Positions 26,946 through 35,918 are shown, counted from the first letter of the stretch. The stretch: DNA of 64,000 nucleotides from Lysobacter sp. Root916 (GCF_001429785.1 NZ_LMJF01000014.1:96397-160396); one strand, 5' to 3'. Notes: generated by a model not told the origin, from the letters alone. Made by a program: numbers and translations.

Positions 26946-27535
26946 CGTTCTCTCCATTGCGATGATCCAACCGCGACATGCCGTTCCGTGGCGCGCAACG
27001 CGGTCAGGATGGTGGGCACCTGCTCCTTGGTATCGAGTTTCCCGACATGCGAATAGACGACGCGGCCGTCGCGGTCGACCACGACCAGCAGCGGCACCAG
27101 GTTGACTTTGAACAAGGCGCGGATCTTCGGCGTCGACAAGGCGACCGGAAAACCGAAGCCGCGCGCGCGCAGATAAGCGCCCAGGCCGGGCGCGTCCGGG
27201 CGCGCAACGCCCAGCATCTGTACCTGCTTGGGATCTAGCCGCTGCAAGCCGCGCGCAAGGTCGAGAATCGCGGGCACCGAGGCCTCGCAAACCGGGCAGC
27301 TGGGATCGAAGAAATACAGCACCTGGCGCTCGCCGACGGCACGACCGAGCACGACGGAAGGACCGGAGAGGGTGGTGGCGTCGGCGCTGGGCAGCCAGGT
27401 GCCGACCTGCGGCCGGACGCCTTCGTCGATCAGTGCGGCGTAGTCGCGGCGCAGCTGGCGATTCTGCACGCCCAGCACCACGACCAACGCGCAGGCCAGC
27501 GCCAAGGCGACATAGGCATAGCTCTCCCTGCGCAT
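26942..27535 (-). CDS. Membrane-anchored thioredoxin-like (redoxin/TlpA-type) protein
   Basis: 197 residues. One N-terminal membrane helix (YAYVALALACALVVVLGVQN, residues 6-24) anchors a periplasmic thioredoxin fold. The active site is DPSCPVCEASVP with Cys80 and Cys83, preceded by the strand QVLYFFD and followed by helix and strand (VQMLGVARPDAPGLGAYL). The cis-Pro region reads VNLVPLLVVVDRDGRVVYSH. This is the layout of TlpA/ResA-like disulfide reductases. GGGAGG stands 7 nt before ATG 27535. The stop overlaps the start of a tiny exported four-Cys peptide gene. The pair looks specific: a redox protein and its Cys-rich client. Confidence 0.82.
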   Translation of the reverse strand: MRRESYAYVALALACALVVVLGVQNRQLRRDYAALIDEGVRPQVGTWLPSADATTLSGPSVVLGRAVGERQVLYFFDPSCPVCEASVPAILDLARGLQRLDPKQVQMLGVARPDAPGLGAYLRARGFGFPVALSTPKIRALFKVNLVPLLVVVDRDGRVVYSHVGKLDTKEQVPTILTALRATERHVAVGSSQWRER

Positions 27536-27692
27536 ACACGCACCTCCCTGTGGCTTACGCCTGCGTATCGCGCGCATGCCGCGCCGATCGCGTCCTGCAT
27601 CGAAGCTAACACCGCCGACGCGAGCGCCGCAACCGAACGCGTCACAGTGAGACTTCGGTGTGAAGATGCGGCGGCGCGCGGCGCGCAAACAA
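27536..27692. promoter_or_regulatory. Spacer upstream of the redoxin gene
   Basis: Holds the probable promoter of the redoxin-peptide operon on the minus strand. The stretch TCACAGTGAGACTTC is mildly AT-richer; no convincing boxes seen. Confidence 0.3.
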
Positions 27693-27718
27693 AAGCCCGC
27701 GCATCGCTGCGCGGGCTT
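27693..27718 (-). terminator. Rho-independent terminator of the desaturase gene
   Basis: Perfect 11-bp stem AAGCCCGCGCA / TGCGCGGGCTT with a 4-base loop; on the minus strand it is followed by TTTTGTTTG. Confidence 0.8.
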
Positions 27719-27743
27719 CAGGGCGTGCTGCGGCGCGGCAGGA

Positions 27744-28949
27744 TCAGGCGCGCGCGGGCGCCAGTGCGTAACCCTTGAGGCGTGCGGAGAACGCCTCCAG
27801 GGCCTGGATGCCGCTGGCCTCGGCCTCGGCGCACCAAGCGTGCAGTTTCTGCAGCGTGGCCTGGGCATCGTGCGAACGATCATCCAACACCTGCGCCAGG
27901 CGCTGGCGGAAATCGGCCAGGGTGGCCATGCGCGGACGCTCGGCGACCCAGTTCTGCAGACGCTCGCGCGCGTCGCCGTCGAGCCAGCGGCCGCCGTCGG
28001 CCAGGCCCTTGCGCAGCTTGCGCGGCAGCGCGCGCATGCGGTCGCCGGCGTTGCCGGCTTCTTCGCGCAGCGCCGGCAGGGTGACGCTGCGGTAGTAATC
28101 GGTCATGGCCTGGAAGCGGATCGCGAGCAGGGCCTTGAGGGTTTCGGCGTCCGGCATGGCGATGTTCGGGCGCACATCCAGCGACGGCGCCACCCGCAGC
28201 ACCTTGGCCAGGCGCAGCTTTTCCAGACCGCGGATCGCGAACCAGCCGATGTCGAACTCCCACTTGCGCAGGGCGAACTTGGCCGAGCTCGGGAAAGCGT
28301 GGTGGTTGTTGTGCAGCTCTTCGCCGCCGATCCAGAAACCCCACGGGGTCAGGTTGGTCGCGGTATCGGCGGTTTCGAAGTTGCGATAGCCCCACCAATG
28401 GCCGAGGCCGTTGACCACGCCGGCGGCCCAGAACGGAATCCACAGCATCTGCAGCGCCCAGATCGCCACGCCGGCGAAGCCGAACAGGGCGAAGCTGATC
28501 AGCAGCAACAGGGTGGGGCCCTTGGTCGCGTGCGGGGTGTAGAGCTTGCGTTCGATCCAGTCGTCCGGGCAGCCCTTGCCGTACTTCTCGATGTCCTCGC
28601 GCTCGCCGCGCGCGGCGCGGTAGAGCTCGACGCCGCGCCACATCACCGTGTCGATGCCCTTGAACTGCGGGCTGTGCGGGTCTTCCTCGGTCTCGCACTT
28701 GGCGTGGTGCTTGCGATGGATCGCGGCCCACTCCTTGGTGATCATCGAGGTGGTCAGCCAGGTCCAGAAGCGGAACAGGTGCGCCAACGCCGGATGGAAG
28801 TCGACCGAGCGGTGCGCCATCGAGCGGTGCAGGTACAGCGTCACCGACATGATGGTGAGCTGGGTGACCACCAGGAAATAGACGACGAGTTCCCAGAAGC
28901 TGGCCTGGATCAGGCCGCCGGCGAGGAAATCGAGCAAGGAAGCGAGCAT
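27744..28949 (-). CDS. Membrane fatty-acid desaturase (acyl-CoA delta-9 type)
   Basis: 401 residues. The three histidine boxes of the di-iron desaturases are intact: HRSMAH at 41-46, HRKHH at 78-82 and HNNHH at 213-217. Hydrophobic helices flank the first box and occupy about 145-180. It introduces a cis double bond in membrane acyl chains and would act at the inner membrane. The C-terminal 150 residues (after about 250) form a charged helical extension that is common in Xanthomonadaceae/Pseudomonas DesA-like forms but absent from plain delta-9 enzymes. ATG 28949 follows GGAG at 8 nt. It is monocistronic, with its own terminator. Confidence 0.9.
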   Translation of the reverse strand: MLASLLDFLAGGLIQASFWELVVYFLVVTQLTIMSVTLYLHRSMAHRSVDFHPALAHLFRFWTWLTTSMITKEWAAIHRKHHAKCETEEDPHSPQFKGIDTVMWRGVELYRAARGEREDIEKYGKGCPDDWIERKLYTPHATKGPTLLLLISFALFGFAGVAIWALQMLWIPFWAAGVVNGLGHWWGYRNFETADTATNLTPWGFWIGGEELHNNHHAFPSSAKFALRKWEFDIGWFAIRGLEKLRLAKVLRVAPSLDVRPNIAMPDAETLKALLAIRFQAMTDYYRSVTLPALREEAGNAGDRMRALPRKLRKGLADGGRWLDGDARERLQNWVAERPRMATLADFRQRLAQVLDDRSHDAQATLQKLHAWCAEAEASGIQALEAFSARLKGYALAPARA

Positions 28950-29255
28950 GGGTGGAACTCCGGGGCGGATCTGAAATCGACGACCGGCCCGCGTGCGGGC
29001 CGGAGGAGGAGGTGCCGCGAAGCACGCTCCCGCGCGGGATGATGCCACCCCTACCGTACCGTTCGCGCCGGTACGGGCTGGTTCTGTGATGGGGGTCGCC
29101 GGGTCTGGGCGCAAGACGGAAGCGGGCTGCTCGAGGCACCGGTTTCAGTCGGCGTAGGGGCTCGCGGCAGCGCCACCGCCCTTGGCCGCGGGTGGCTGGA
29201 TGGCGAACGCCCGCCATCTCCGGCCATTAGTGCGTGAACATGCCGCCATTTTTAA

Positions 29256-30149
29256 TTAGCTGCCGCGCCCTTCCGATTCGCCGGCCGGCGACTGCGGCGG
29301 CGGGTCGGCGTCGCGCTCGGAGCCGGCCGACGCCGCCAGCGCCGCCTCGATCCGCCGCCGCGCGCGCGCCTGCTGATCGCGGCCGTAGCGGCGCAGCGCC
29401 TTGCGGTCGTCCGACGCGAACGGCGAGTCGCGGCCGCAGTGGCCCAGCAACAAAGCCAGGTCCTGGGCCACGCCCAGGCGCTCGGCGATGCGCCGGTCCA
29501 GATCGGGGGCGCGCACCGTCAGCCCGGCGGTTTTCAGCGCGCGCCGCTGCTGCGACAGGCGGCGGGCGTGCCGGCGCCAGCGATGCCAGGCCTCGTCATC
29601 GCCCCGCTCGCGGGCGCGCACGCCGGCACGATCCATGCGCGCGCGGCTGGCGGCGACCGCCTGCTGCAGCGGCTCGGCCTGCAGCAGCGGCCAATCCAAG
29701 GCGGCGGCGCCCGCGCGCAGCACCGCCAGCAGCGCCCGGCGGCCACCGAGCTCGGGGTCGGCGACCAGGGCCTGTCGCGCGTGTTCGGCACGCGCGCTCG
29801 CGGCCGCCCGCCGGGCGCGGCGCAGCAGCCGCAGGGCGTCCGGGTCCGGGCTGCGCGCGAGCAGCCGGTCCAGGGTTTCGACCAGGGCATGGGCGTCGCG
29901 CAGCGACGACAGGCCGCGATTGAGACGGCGCAGTTCGCGATCGATCAGAGGTCTGCCCGGCCCCAAGGCGGCGCCGCCCAGGGCCAGGACCGCACGCGCG
30001 CGGCGCAGGCTCTTGCGCGCCTGATGCACGCCTTCGTGCAGCTGCCCGCCGCGACGCGCGAGCTGGGCCGCGGCGGCGTCGAGCTCGCGCAGCGCGTAGT
30101 CCCGCAGCGCGTTCGCGACGGCGGCGCTGTCTGTGGCGGGATCGGGCAC
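29256..30149 (-). CDS. CHAD domain protein
   Basis: 297 residues, almost all alpha-helical and rich in Arg, Ala and Leu. The CHAD signature is HEGVHQARKSLRRARAVL near residues 38-55, where a conserved histidine and basic residues bind polyphosphate, and the pattern repeats internally (DDEAWHRWRRHARRLSQQ near 186-203). CHAD domains bind inorganic polyphosphate and localise to polyphosphate granules in other bacteria. GTG 30149 is chosen because GGAG stands 6 nt before it; no ATG occurs near the domain start. It diverges from mutM across about 60 bp. No CYTH domain is fused. Confidence 0.85.
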   Translation of the reverse strand: MPDPATDSAAVANALRDYALRELDAAAAQLARRGGQLHEGVHQARKSLRRARAVLALGGAALGPGRPLIDRELRRLNRGLSSLRDAHALVETLDRLLARSPDPDALRLLRRARRAAASARAEHARQALVADPELGGRRALLAVLRAGAAALDWPLLQAEPLQQAVAASRARMDRAGVRARERGDDEAWHRWRRHARRLSQQRRALKTAGLTVRAPDLDRRIAERLGVAQDLALLLGHCGRDSPFASDDRKALRRYGRDQQARARRRIEAALAASAGSERDADPPPQSPAGESEGRGS

Positions 30150-30209
30150 GCGAGCTCCGGTGACGACCGCGACGCTGGCGGTCCGCCGCGACGATAGTAC
30201 GCTTGCGCC

Positions 30210-31022
30210 ATGCCCGAACTGCCCGAAGTCGAAACCACCCGCCGCGGCCTGGCGCCGCACCTGGAAGGCCGCGAAGTGGTCGCCGCGATCCTGCGCCGGC
30301 CCGACCTGCGCTGGCCGATCCCGCACGAGATCGAAACCGACCTGCCCGGCCAGCGCATCGCGGCCGTGCGCCGGCGCGCCAAGTACCTGCTGCTGGACAC
30401 CGCGATCGGCAGCGCCCTGCTGCACCTGGGCATGTCCGGCAGCCTGCGCGTGCTGCCGTCGGACACGCCGGTGCGCGCGCACGACCACGTCGACCTGCTG
30501 CTGGATTCCGACCGCGTGCTGCGCTTCAACGACCCGCGCCGGTTCGGCTGCCTGCTCTGGCAGCGCCTGGGCGAGACCCACGAATTGTTGCGCGCGCTCG
30601 GCCCGGAACCGCTGTCGGACGACTTCCACGGCGACTATCTGTTCGAGCTCAGCCGCGGCCGCAAGGCGCCGGTGAAGAGCTTCCTCATGGACCAGAGCGT
30701 GGTGGTCGGGGTCGGCAACATCTACGTCGCCGAGGCCCTGTTCGCGGCCGGAGTCTCCCCGCTGCGCGCGGCAGGCAAGGTCTCGCGCGAGCGCTACGGC
30801 GAACTGGCCGGCGCCATCAAGACCATCCTGGGCTACGCGATCCAGCGCGGCGGCACCACCCTGCGCGACTTCATCAGCCCCGATGGCGCGCCGGGCTACT
30901 TCGAACAGGAGCTGGCCGCCTACGGCCGCGGCGGCGAGCCCTGCCCGCGCTGCGGCCGGGCCCTGAAACAGGCCTCGGTGGGCCAGCGCACGACGGTCTG
31001 GTGCGGGCACTGCCAGCGTTGA
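30210..31022 (+). CDS. mutM: Formamidopyrimidine-DNA glycosylase
   Basis: 270 residues, the normal size of MutM/Fpg. It removes oxidised purines such as 8-oxoguanine and nicks the abasic site. The N-terminal catalytic proline and glutamate are in [13 protein letters not shown] (Pro2, Glu3), the beta-hairpin lysine in RRAKYLLLD, and the helix-two-turn-helix includes [15 protein letters not shown]. The C-terminal zinc finger has Cys245, Cys248, Cys265 and Cys268. ATG 30210 must be the start because the mature enzyme begins with Pro after Met removal. It is followed by a spacer with a CCGGCGAATGCGCCGG hairpin. Confidence 0.97.
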   Translation: MPELPEVETTRRGLAPHLEGREVVAAILRRPDLRWPIPHEIETDLPGQRIAAVRRRAKYLLLDTAIGSALLHLGMSGSLRVLPSDTPVRAHDHVDLLLDSDRVLRFNDPRRFGCLLWQRLGETHELLRALGPEPLSDDFHGDYLFELSRGRKAPVKSFLMDQSVVVGVGNIYVAEALFAAGVSPLRAAGKVSRERYGELAGAIKTILGYAIQRGGTTLRDFISPDGAPGYFEQELAAYGRGGEPCPRCGRALKQASVGQRTTVWCGHCQR

Positions 31023-31117
31023 CTGGGTACAGCCTTCTAGGCAATTTTGATGCCAACCGGCGAATGCGCCGGCCTAAGATGAACACGTTATAGTCGCGCC
31101 TTGCCCCGGGGAACACG
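31023..31117 (+). promoter_or_regulatory. Upstream region of the ECF sigma factor gene
   Basis: Contains the perfect hairpin CCGGCGAATGCGCCGG (about 31056-31071) and an AT-rich box GTTATAGT (about 31088-31095) that could be a -10 element. GGGGAACACG precedes the sigma-factor ATG. Confidence 0.4.
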
Positions 31118-31681
31118 ATGGCCGAAAGCGCTGACATCACCCTATTGCTGGATGCCGCACGCGAGGGCGACCGGGGGGCGCTCGACCGCGTCCTGGCGAC
31201 CCTGTACCAGGAACTGCACACCATGGCGCGGCGCCAACTCGCCGGCCAGCACGGGCAGACCCTGGACGCGACCGCCCTGGTGCACGAGGCCTACCTCAAG
31301 CTGGTCGGACGCCGCGAGGCCCAGTTCGACGACCGCGCCCATTTCTTCGCCTACGCCGCCTCGGCCATGCGCAGCGTGGTCGTGGACTACGCCCGCCAGC
31401 GCCTGGCGCAAAAGCGCGGCGGCGACCTGCACCGGGTCACCGAACTGCCCGACGACGTCGAAGGCGGCCTGCGCCTGGACGAGGAGACGCTGGGCCTGGA
31501 CACCGCGCTGACCAAGCTGGCCGCGGTCGATCAGCGCCTGGCCCACGTGGTGGAGCTGCGCTACTTCGCCGGGCTGTCGGAACTGGAGATCGCCGCGCTG
31601 CTGCAGCGCTCCGAACGCAGCATCCGCCGCGACTGGCAGAAAGCCCGCCTGTTCCTGCTGGCGTCGCTCAAAGACAGCTGA
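31118..31681 (+). CDS. ECF-type RNA polymerase sigma factor, Ser/Thr-kinase linked
   Basis: 187 residues. Region 2 is visible in LYQELHTMARRQLAG and ALVHEAYLKLVGRREAQFD; the stretch RAHFFAYAASAMRSVVVDYARQR is typical of the ECF subfamily coded with Ser/Thr kinases. Region 4 reads VVELRYFAGLSELEIAALLQRSERSIRRDWQKARLFL across about 145-181. The kinase gene follows after 12 bp. In this group no anti-sigma factor is present; the kinase is thought to switch the sigma factor by phosphorylation. Target genes are not visible here, though the accessory Rhs tract lies immediately downstream of the kinase. Confidence 0.9.
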   Translation: MAESADITLLLDAAREGDRGALDRVLATLYQELHTMARRQLAGQHGQTLDATALVHEAYLKLVGRREAQFDDRAHFFAYAASAMRSVVVDYARQRLAQKRGGDLHRVTELPDDVEGGLRLDEETLGLDTALTKLAAVDQRLAHVVELRYFAGLSELEIAALLQRSERSIRRDWQKARLFLLASLKDS

Positions 31682-31693
31682 GCATCGCCGCCC

Positions 31694-34516
31694 GTGGACG
31701 CCGAGCGATGGCAACGGCTGTCCCCCCTGCTCGACGCCCTGTTCGAGCTTGAACCGCAGGCGCGCGCGGCGCGCCTGAGCGAACTGCGCGATGAAGACCC
31801 GGCGCTCGCCGACGAACTGCAGACCCTGATCGCGCTGGAGGAAGGTCACGAAGACTTCCTGGCCGAGCCCTTGGTCGCACCGCCAGCCGGTGCGCGCGCC
31901 GGCAGCACCGTCGGCCCCTACCGTTTGGAAAGCCTGCTCGGCGAAGGCGGCATGGGCCAGGTCTGGCTGGCCTCGCGCGCCGACGGCCTCTATCAACGCC
32001 GCGTCGCGCTGAAGTTGCTGCGCCCCGGCTTGGCCGACACCAACCTGCGTATCCGCTTCACCCGCGAACGCCAGATCCTGGCGCGCCTCGCGCATCCGCA
32101 CATCGCGCGCCTGCTCGACGCCGGCATCAGCACCGACGGCTTGCCGTACCTGGCGCTGGAATACGTCGAAGGCGAGCCGATCACCGACTACTGCCGCAAC
32201 CAGTCCACGCCCTTGGACAAGCGGCTGCACATGTTCCAGCAGATCTGCGACGCGGTCAGCCACGCCCACGCCAACCTGATCGTGCACCGCGACCTCAAGC
32301 CGTCCAACATCATGGTCACGCCGGGCGGCGACGTGCGTCTGCTCGATTTCGGCATCGCCAAACTGCTCGACACCGACGTGCCGATACCGGAGCAGACCCG
32401 CACCGGCGTGCGCGCCTTCACCCTGCACTATGCCGCGCCGGAACAGGTGCGCGGCGAGCCGGTCACCACCATGACCGACGTCTACTCGCTGGGCGTGGTG
32501 CTGTACGAACTGCTGACCGAGACCAAGCCCTACCGGCTCAAGCGCCAGACCGACGCCGAGTGGGAAGAGGCGATCCTGGCCGCCGATCCGCTGCGCCCCT
32601 CGCAGACCGTGTTGCGCAACGCCGAGAGCACCGGCGAGGAAGGCCCGCCGCCGGACAGCGCGGCGCTGCGCCGGCACGCGCGCCAGCTCGCCGGCGATCT
32701 CGACAACATCGTCCTCAAGACGCTGTCGAAGCGCCCCGAGCAACGCTATCCCTCGGTCGAAGCGCTGGCGCTGGATCTGCAGCGTTTCGAAGCCGGGCGC
32801 CCGGTACAGGCGCGCGCGCAAAGCCTGGGCTATCGCTTCCACAAGTACGTGCAGCGCCATCGCTGGGCGCTGGCCACCGCGACCCTGGTGACCGTGGTGC
32901 TGGGCGCGGCGCTGGCAATCGTGGCCTGGCAGGCCCGCCAGGCGGTGCGCGAAGCCAGCCGCGCGCAAGCGATGCAGGATTTCATGGTCGGCCTGTTCGA
33001 GAACGCGCGCGGCACGCCCGAAGGCGAGGCCCTGGACCTGCGCGGCCTGCTCGACGCCTCGGTCGCACGCGGCAACCGCGAACTCGCGCGGCAACCGCGC
33101 GCGCGCGCCGAACTGCTGGGCGTGGTCGCGCGCCTGCGCACGGGCTTGGGCGACTACAACGAAGCCAAGATCCTGCTGGATCGTCAGGCCAACATCATCG
33201 ATCTCACCGACGACATCCCCGCCAGCCTGCGCCTGGAATCGCTGACCCAGCGCGGCCAGGTGCTGCGCCTGCTCGGCGAATCGCGCACCTGCATCGAACT
33301 GATGCAACCCTGGCTGGACAATGCGCGCCGCGAACAGGCGCAGCTGCCGACGCAGGCCAGCGAGTTCTATTCCCAGCTCGGTCGCTGCCGCCGCATCAAC
33401 GGCGAGCGTCAGGGCGCGCGCCAGCTGTTCGAACGCTCGCTCGCGCTGCGCCGCGAAGTGCTGCACAACGACGTCGGCGAAGTCGAAAACCTGATGGACC
33501 TGGCCGGCCTGCAGGCCGATGTCGGCGAGACCCGCGCCGCACTGGAAGCTTTCGAGCGCGCTCGCACCCAACTGCGCCATAGCGGCGGCGAAAAACATCC
33601 GCTGCTGGTCGAGATCGGTTGGAACATCGCCGCGCGCCAACGCGACCTGGGCATGACCGATGCCTCAGAACGCGAAGCCGCCAACGCGCTGGCGATCGCG
33701 CTGGAGGTCAACGGCAGCCAGCACCCGACCACCTTGGCCGCGCGCCGCCAGCTGGCCGCGATCCACGTCGACCAGGGCCGCTTCGCCCTGGCCGAAGACG
33801 AATTCCGCGAGATCCGCGACCTGCTGACCTCGCGCCTGGGCGCCGATCACACCGACCTCAGCGCCACCTATAACAGCCTGGGCGTAATCGCCTGGGAACG
33901 CGGCCGATTGCCCGAAGCGGTGCACGCCCTGCGCCGCGCGATCGAGATCGCGCGCAAACACGGCGACACCGGCCGCCTGGCCGGCACCTTGTTCAACCTG
34001 GCGATGGTGCTGCACGAACAGGGCCGCGATCGCGAAGCCCTGGCCCTGCTGCTGGAATCGCGCCGCCTGCGCGACGCACGCTACGGCGTCGACCATCCCC
34101 TGCTCGGCGACACCGACCGCCTCGAAGGCGAAGTGCGACTGTCCCTGGGCGAACGCGACCGCGGCATGGCCCTGCTGGGCGAAGCCGTGCGCCAGACCCG
34201 CAGCGGCTATGGCAGCGCGCATTCGCACACCCGCCGCGCCGAACTCAGCCTGGCCTACGTCCAGGCCCTGGCCGGCGACGCCAACGCGCTCGCGCAACTG
34301 GATGCGCTATCGGCGCTGCCGAACTCGGACGCCGAGCTACGCAAGATCGGCTGGCTGGCCCAGGCCTACGCCTCACGCGTGCGCTGCATCGGCCCGGCTC
34401 GCGCACAGGCGCGCGAACGCCTCGACGTGCTGCATCGCACCTTGGCGACGCAACGGCCGGATGGAAGCACGATCGGGCGGGAGATCGATGGGATTCGGGC
34501 GAATTGCGGGGGCTAG
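31694..34516 (+). CDS. Transmembrane Ser/Thr protein kinase with TPR sensor domain
   Basis: 940 residues from GTG 31694. A short N-terminal helical part precedes a Hanks-type kinase: glycine loop GEGGMG at 83-88, Lys107 in VALKLL, catalytic HRDLKPSN at 198-205 and DFG at 218-220. An APE-like segment AAPEQVRGEP and IVLKTLSKRPEQRYPS close the lobe near 250-355. A single membrane helix lies at about 391-415 (WALATATLVTVVLGAALAIVAW), then about 500 residues of TPR-like repeats (ALEAFERARTQLRH, ALRRAIEIARKHGD) in the periplasm. All catalytic residues are present. Cotranscribed with the ECF sigma gene; it probably phosphorylates that factor. Confidence 0.9.
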   Translation: MDAERWQRLSPLLDALFELEPQARAARLSELRDEDPALADELQTLIALEEGHEDFLAEPLVAPPAGARAGSTVGPYRLESLLGEGGMGQVWLASRADGLYQRRVALKLLRPGLADTNLRIRFTRERQILARLAHPHIARLLDAGISTDGLPYLALEYVEGEPITDYCRNQSTPLDKRLHMFQQICDAVSHAHANLIVHRDLKPSNIMVTPGGDVRLLDFGIAKLLDTDVPIPEQTRTGVRAFTLHYAAPEQVRGEPVTTMTDVYSLGVVLYELLTETKPYRLKRQTDAEWEEAILAADPLRPSQTVLRNAESTGEEGPPPDSAALRRHARQLAGDLDNIVLKTLSKRPEQRYPSVEALALDLQRFEAGRPVQARAQSLGYRFHKYVQRHRWALATATLVTVVLGAALAIVAWQARQAVREASRAQAMQDFMVGLFENARGTPEGEALDLRGLLDASVARGNRELARQPRARAELLGVVARLRTGLGDYNEAKILLDRQANIIDLTDDIPASLRLESLTQRGQVLRLLGESRTCIELMQPWLDNARREQAQLPTQASEFYSQLGRCRRINGERQGARQLFERSLALRREVLHNDVGEVENLMDLAGLQADVGETRAALEAFERARTQLRHSGGEKHPLLVEIGWNIAARQRDLGMTDASEREAANALAIALEVNGSQHPTTLAARRQLAAIHVDQGRFALAEDEFREIRDLLTSRLGADHTDLSATYNSLGVIAWERGRLPEAVHALRRAIEIARKHGDTGRLAGTLFNLAMVLHEQGRDREALALLLESRRLRDARYGVDHPLLGDTDRLEGEVRLSLGERDRGMALLGEAVRQTRSGYGSAHSHTRRAELSLAYVQALAGDANALAQLDALSALPNSDAELRKIGWLAQAYASRVRCIGPARAQARERLDVLHRTLATQRPDGSTIGREIDGIRANCGG

Positions 34517-34525
34517 TCGGCGCGT

Positions 34526-34683
34526 CATGCCACGGAATGCGTGCGGCTTGCGATTGAAAACTGTCTGATCCGAGTTCGCGCTGGCGTTTGGCTAGAGCCT
34601 GAGCACGGTCTGCTCCTCTTCCCGGCTGGTCCCGAGACTAAGGCGCGGCCGCCAGTCAGAACTGCACTCTGACCCCTATTCCG
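34526..34683. repeat. Direct repeat copy A (158 bp)
   Basis: Begins CATGCCACGGAATGCG and ends near GACCCCTATTCCGC. Closely similar (roughly nine bases in ten) to copy B at 36473-36629 in the same orientation. It starts 9 bp after the kinase stop. No coding sense in it. It marks the left boundary of the AT-richer accessory tract. Confidence 0.8.
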
Positions 34684-34694
34684 CACTCCAATCG

Positions 34695-35036
34695 CTAAGT
34701 CCGAACAAACATCTCGATGTCGTCGATGGCGTCTGCAATCCTTGCCGCGATTTCCGGCTCCGATGCACGGGCACTTAAGGCCGCCAATACTTTCTCTTTG
34801 TCGAGCACATTGCGAATACGCGCAACATGCCCCAAGCAAGTAGCTGCGACGCCACTAATCTGAGGATCACTGTCCGCAAGATAACTTAAGCAAGTTTCTT
34901 GGACCCAGCGCCAATCCTCATCGTAGAAAGAGATAGACACCAGCGCTCGGCAAACTCGACTAGCATCTTGGGAAGCTAGCGCCTCAGCAACTTCGCGCCT
35001 AGAAATCGATGCGACCTCATCGTATTTATTCATCAT
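34695..35036 (-). CDS. Small HEAT-like protein, candidate orphan immunity protein
   Basis: 113 residues, entirely helical by pattern. It has paired helices such as REVAEALASQDASRVCRALV and VQETCLSYLADSDPQIS-GVAATCLGHVARI, the shape of two or three HEAT repeats, ending in the acidic stretch ADAIDDIEMFVRT. Proteins of this kind are frequent beside Rhs and other polymorphic toxins, where small helical proteins neutralise toxin tips. No toxin is directly upstream here, only a relic piece of rhs core, so it looks like an immunity gene left behind. Codon choice is more AT-rich than the chromosome, suggesting transfer. Function is inferred from context. Confidence 0.6.
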   Translation of the reverse strand: MMNKYDEVASISRREVAEALASQDASRVCRALVSISFYDEDWRWVQETCLSYLADSDPQISGVAATCLGHVARIRNVLDKEKVLAALSARASEPEIAARIADAIDDIEMFVRT

Positions 35037-35180
35037 CTCTATCCCGCTCCACCCAGAACGCTTCCGCGCCTATCCACCATGCCGGCTTGGCTCAATGCAT
35101 TTGCCTATCCGTATGAAGCTGACCCCATGGACGGACATGGACATGGACATGGAAGGTTCCCGGCACATAACTGAACTCTT

Positions 35181-35340
35181 AGCCCAGCTCGTTCTTATTG
35201 TTGAGGTAGCTTTGGATGGCACTGCCGACATTCTAGACATTGGCCAGCTGGCTCTTGGCGTCGTACCAGTAGTTGTGATCGCGCACGCACGGATGGCTGA
35301 CGCTGCGCAGGTTGTTGATCAGGTCGTAGGCTTAGCCGTG
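35181..35340 (-). pseudogene. Relic fragment of an rhs (YD-repeat) core
   Basis: Translated on the minus strand it reads AYDLINNLRSVSHPCVRDH then NYWYDAKSQLANV, a stop (TAG at 35233-35235), and NVGSAIQSY. The intact rhs gene has YAYDPIDNLRSVSHPGVREH, then TYWYDAKNRLTNVQNAGGA at the matching place (39185-39305). The fragment is thus a decayed copy of about 160 bp with a CAG-to-TAG change and a deletion after it. It shows that another rhs 3' end once stood here, just before the HEAT-like gene. Confidence 0.75.
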
Positions 35341-35371
35341 GCAGCTTCTGACTCGGCAGCCAGCTTTCGCG

Positions 35372-35872
35372 TTAATAATCCGGGTAGCTTGAAGGAATGA
35401 TGTTGACCTCGACCCTTCTGTTCAGGCTTCTGCCCTCCTCTGTCTCATTGCTACCGATTGGCATTGCAGAACCATGCCCCTTAGGCGCTTTCAAATTCGC
35501 TCTCGGCACCCCATGAGCTACTAGCCATTCGTACACGACTTGAGCACGGCGCAGCGATAGCTCGTCGCATTCAGCCCCTAAACACTCTGCGTTATCAGTA
35601 AAGCCCAACACTTCAGCGTGAAGCATCGGAGCTTCCTTGAACGCATTTACGTCTGTTTGCAGGCGTTTTACTTGATCGGCTGCGGGCTCCATCGCTGCAT
35701 GTTCGAAGCTCTCTCCCACATTAGGATGGCCACTCCTAAACTTCACTCCGCTCAGCTCAGCGGAAGCCAATACCGGCCTATCGGTAGATAGCGCACAACT
35801 AGTGCTGCTCAGCAGTAGCAGGCCAAGAAGATACAAGGGCAGACCACGTTGATGCTCATTTCTACTAATCAT
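35372..35872 (-). CDS. OmpA-like C-terminal domain lipoprotein
   Basis: 166 residues. The leader LPLYLLGLLLLSSTSC ends in a plausible lipobox, giving a lipoprotein with Cys near residue 26. The rest is an OmpA/Pal peptidoglycan-binding domain: AEVLGFTDNAECLG, LSLRRAQVVYEWLVAHGV, LKAPKGHGSAMPIGSN and EEGRSLNRRVEV, holding the Asp and Arg that bind diaminopimelate. The two cysteines in NAECLGAECDEL may pair. It lacks its own barrel, so it would link an outer membrane anchor with the cell wall. It lies inside the AT-richer tract between the two 158-bp repeats; a link with toxin release or immunity is possible but unproven. Confidence 0.75.
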   Translation of the reverse strand: MISRNEHQRGLPLYLLGLLLLSSTSCALSTDRPVLASAELSGVKFRSGHPNVGESFEHAAMEPAADQVKRLQTDVNAFKEAPMLHAEVLGFTDNAECLGAECDELSLRRAQVVYEWLVAHGVPRANLKAPKGHGSAMPIGSNETEEGRSLNRRVEVNIIPSSYPDY

Positions 35873-35918
35873 CTGCAGCTCCCTTCGGTTGATCCTTGGC
35901 AGGCAGCGTCTGGAGCAC

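Noticed and set aside
31142..33640. 832-codon minus-strand frame opposite the sigma factor and kinase
   Set aside because: Antisense shadow; the opposite strand carries intact kinase motifs.
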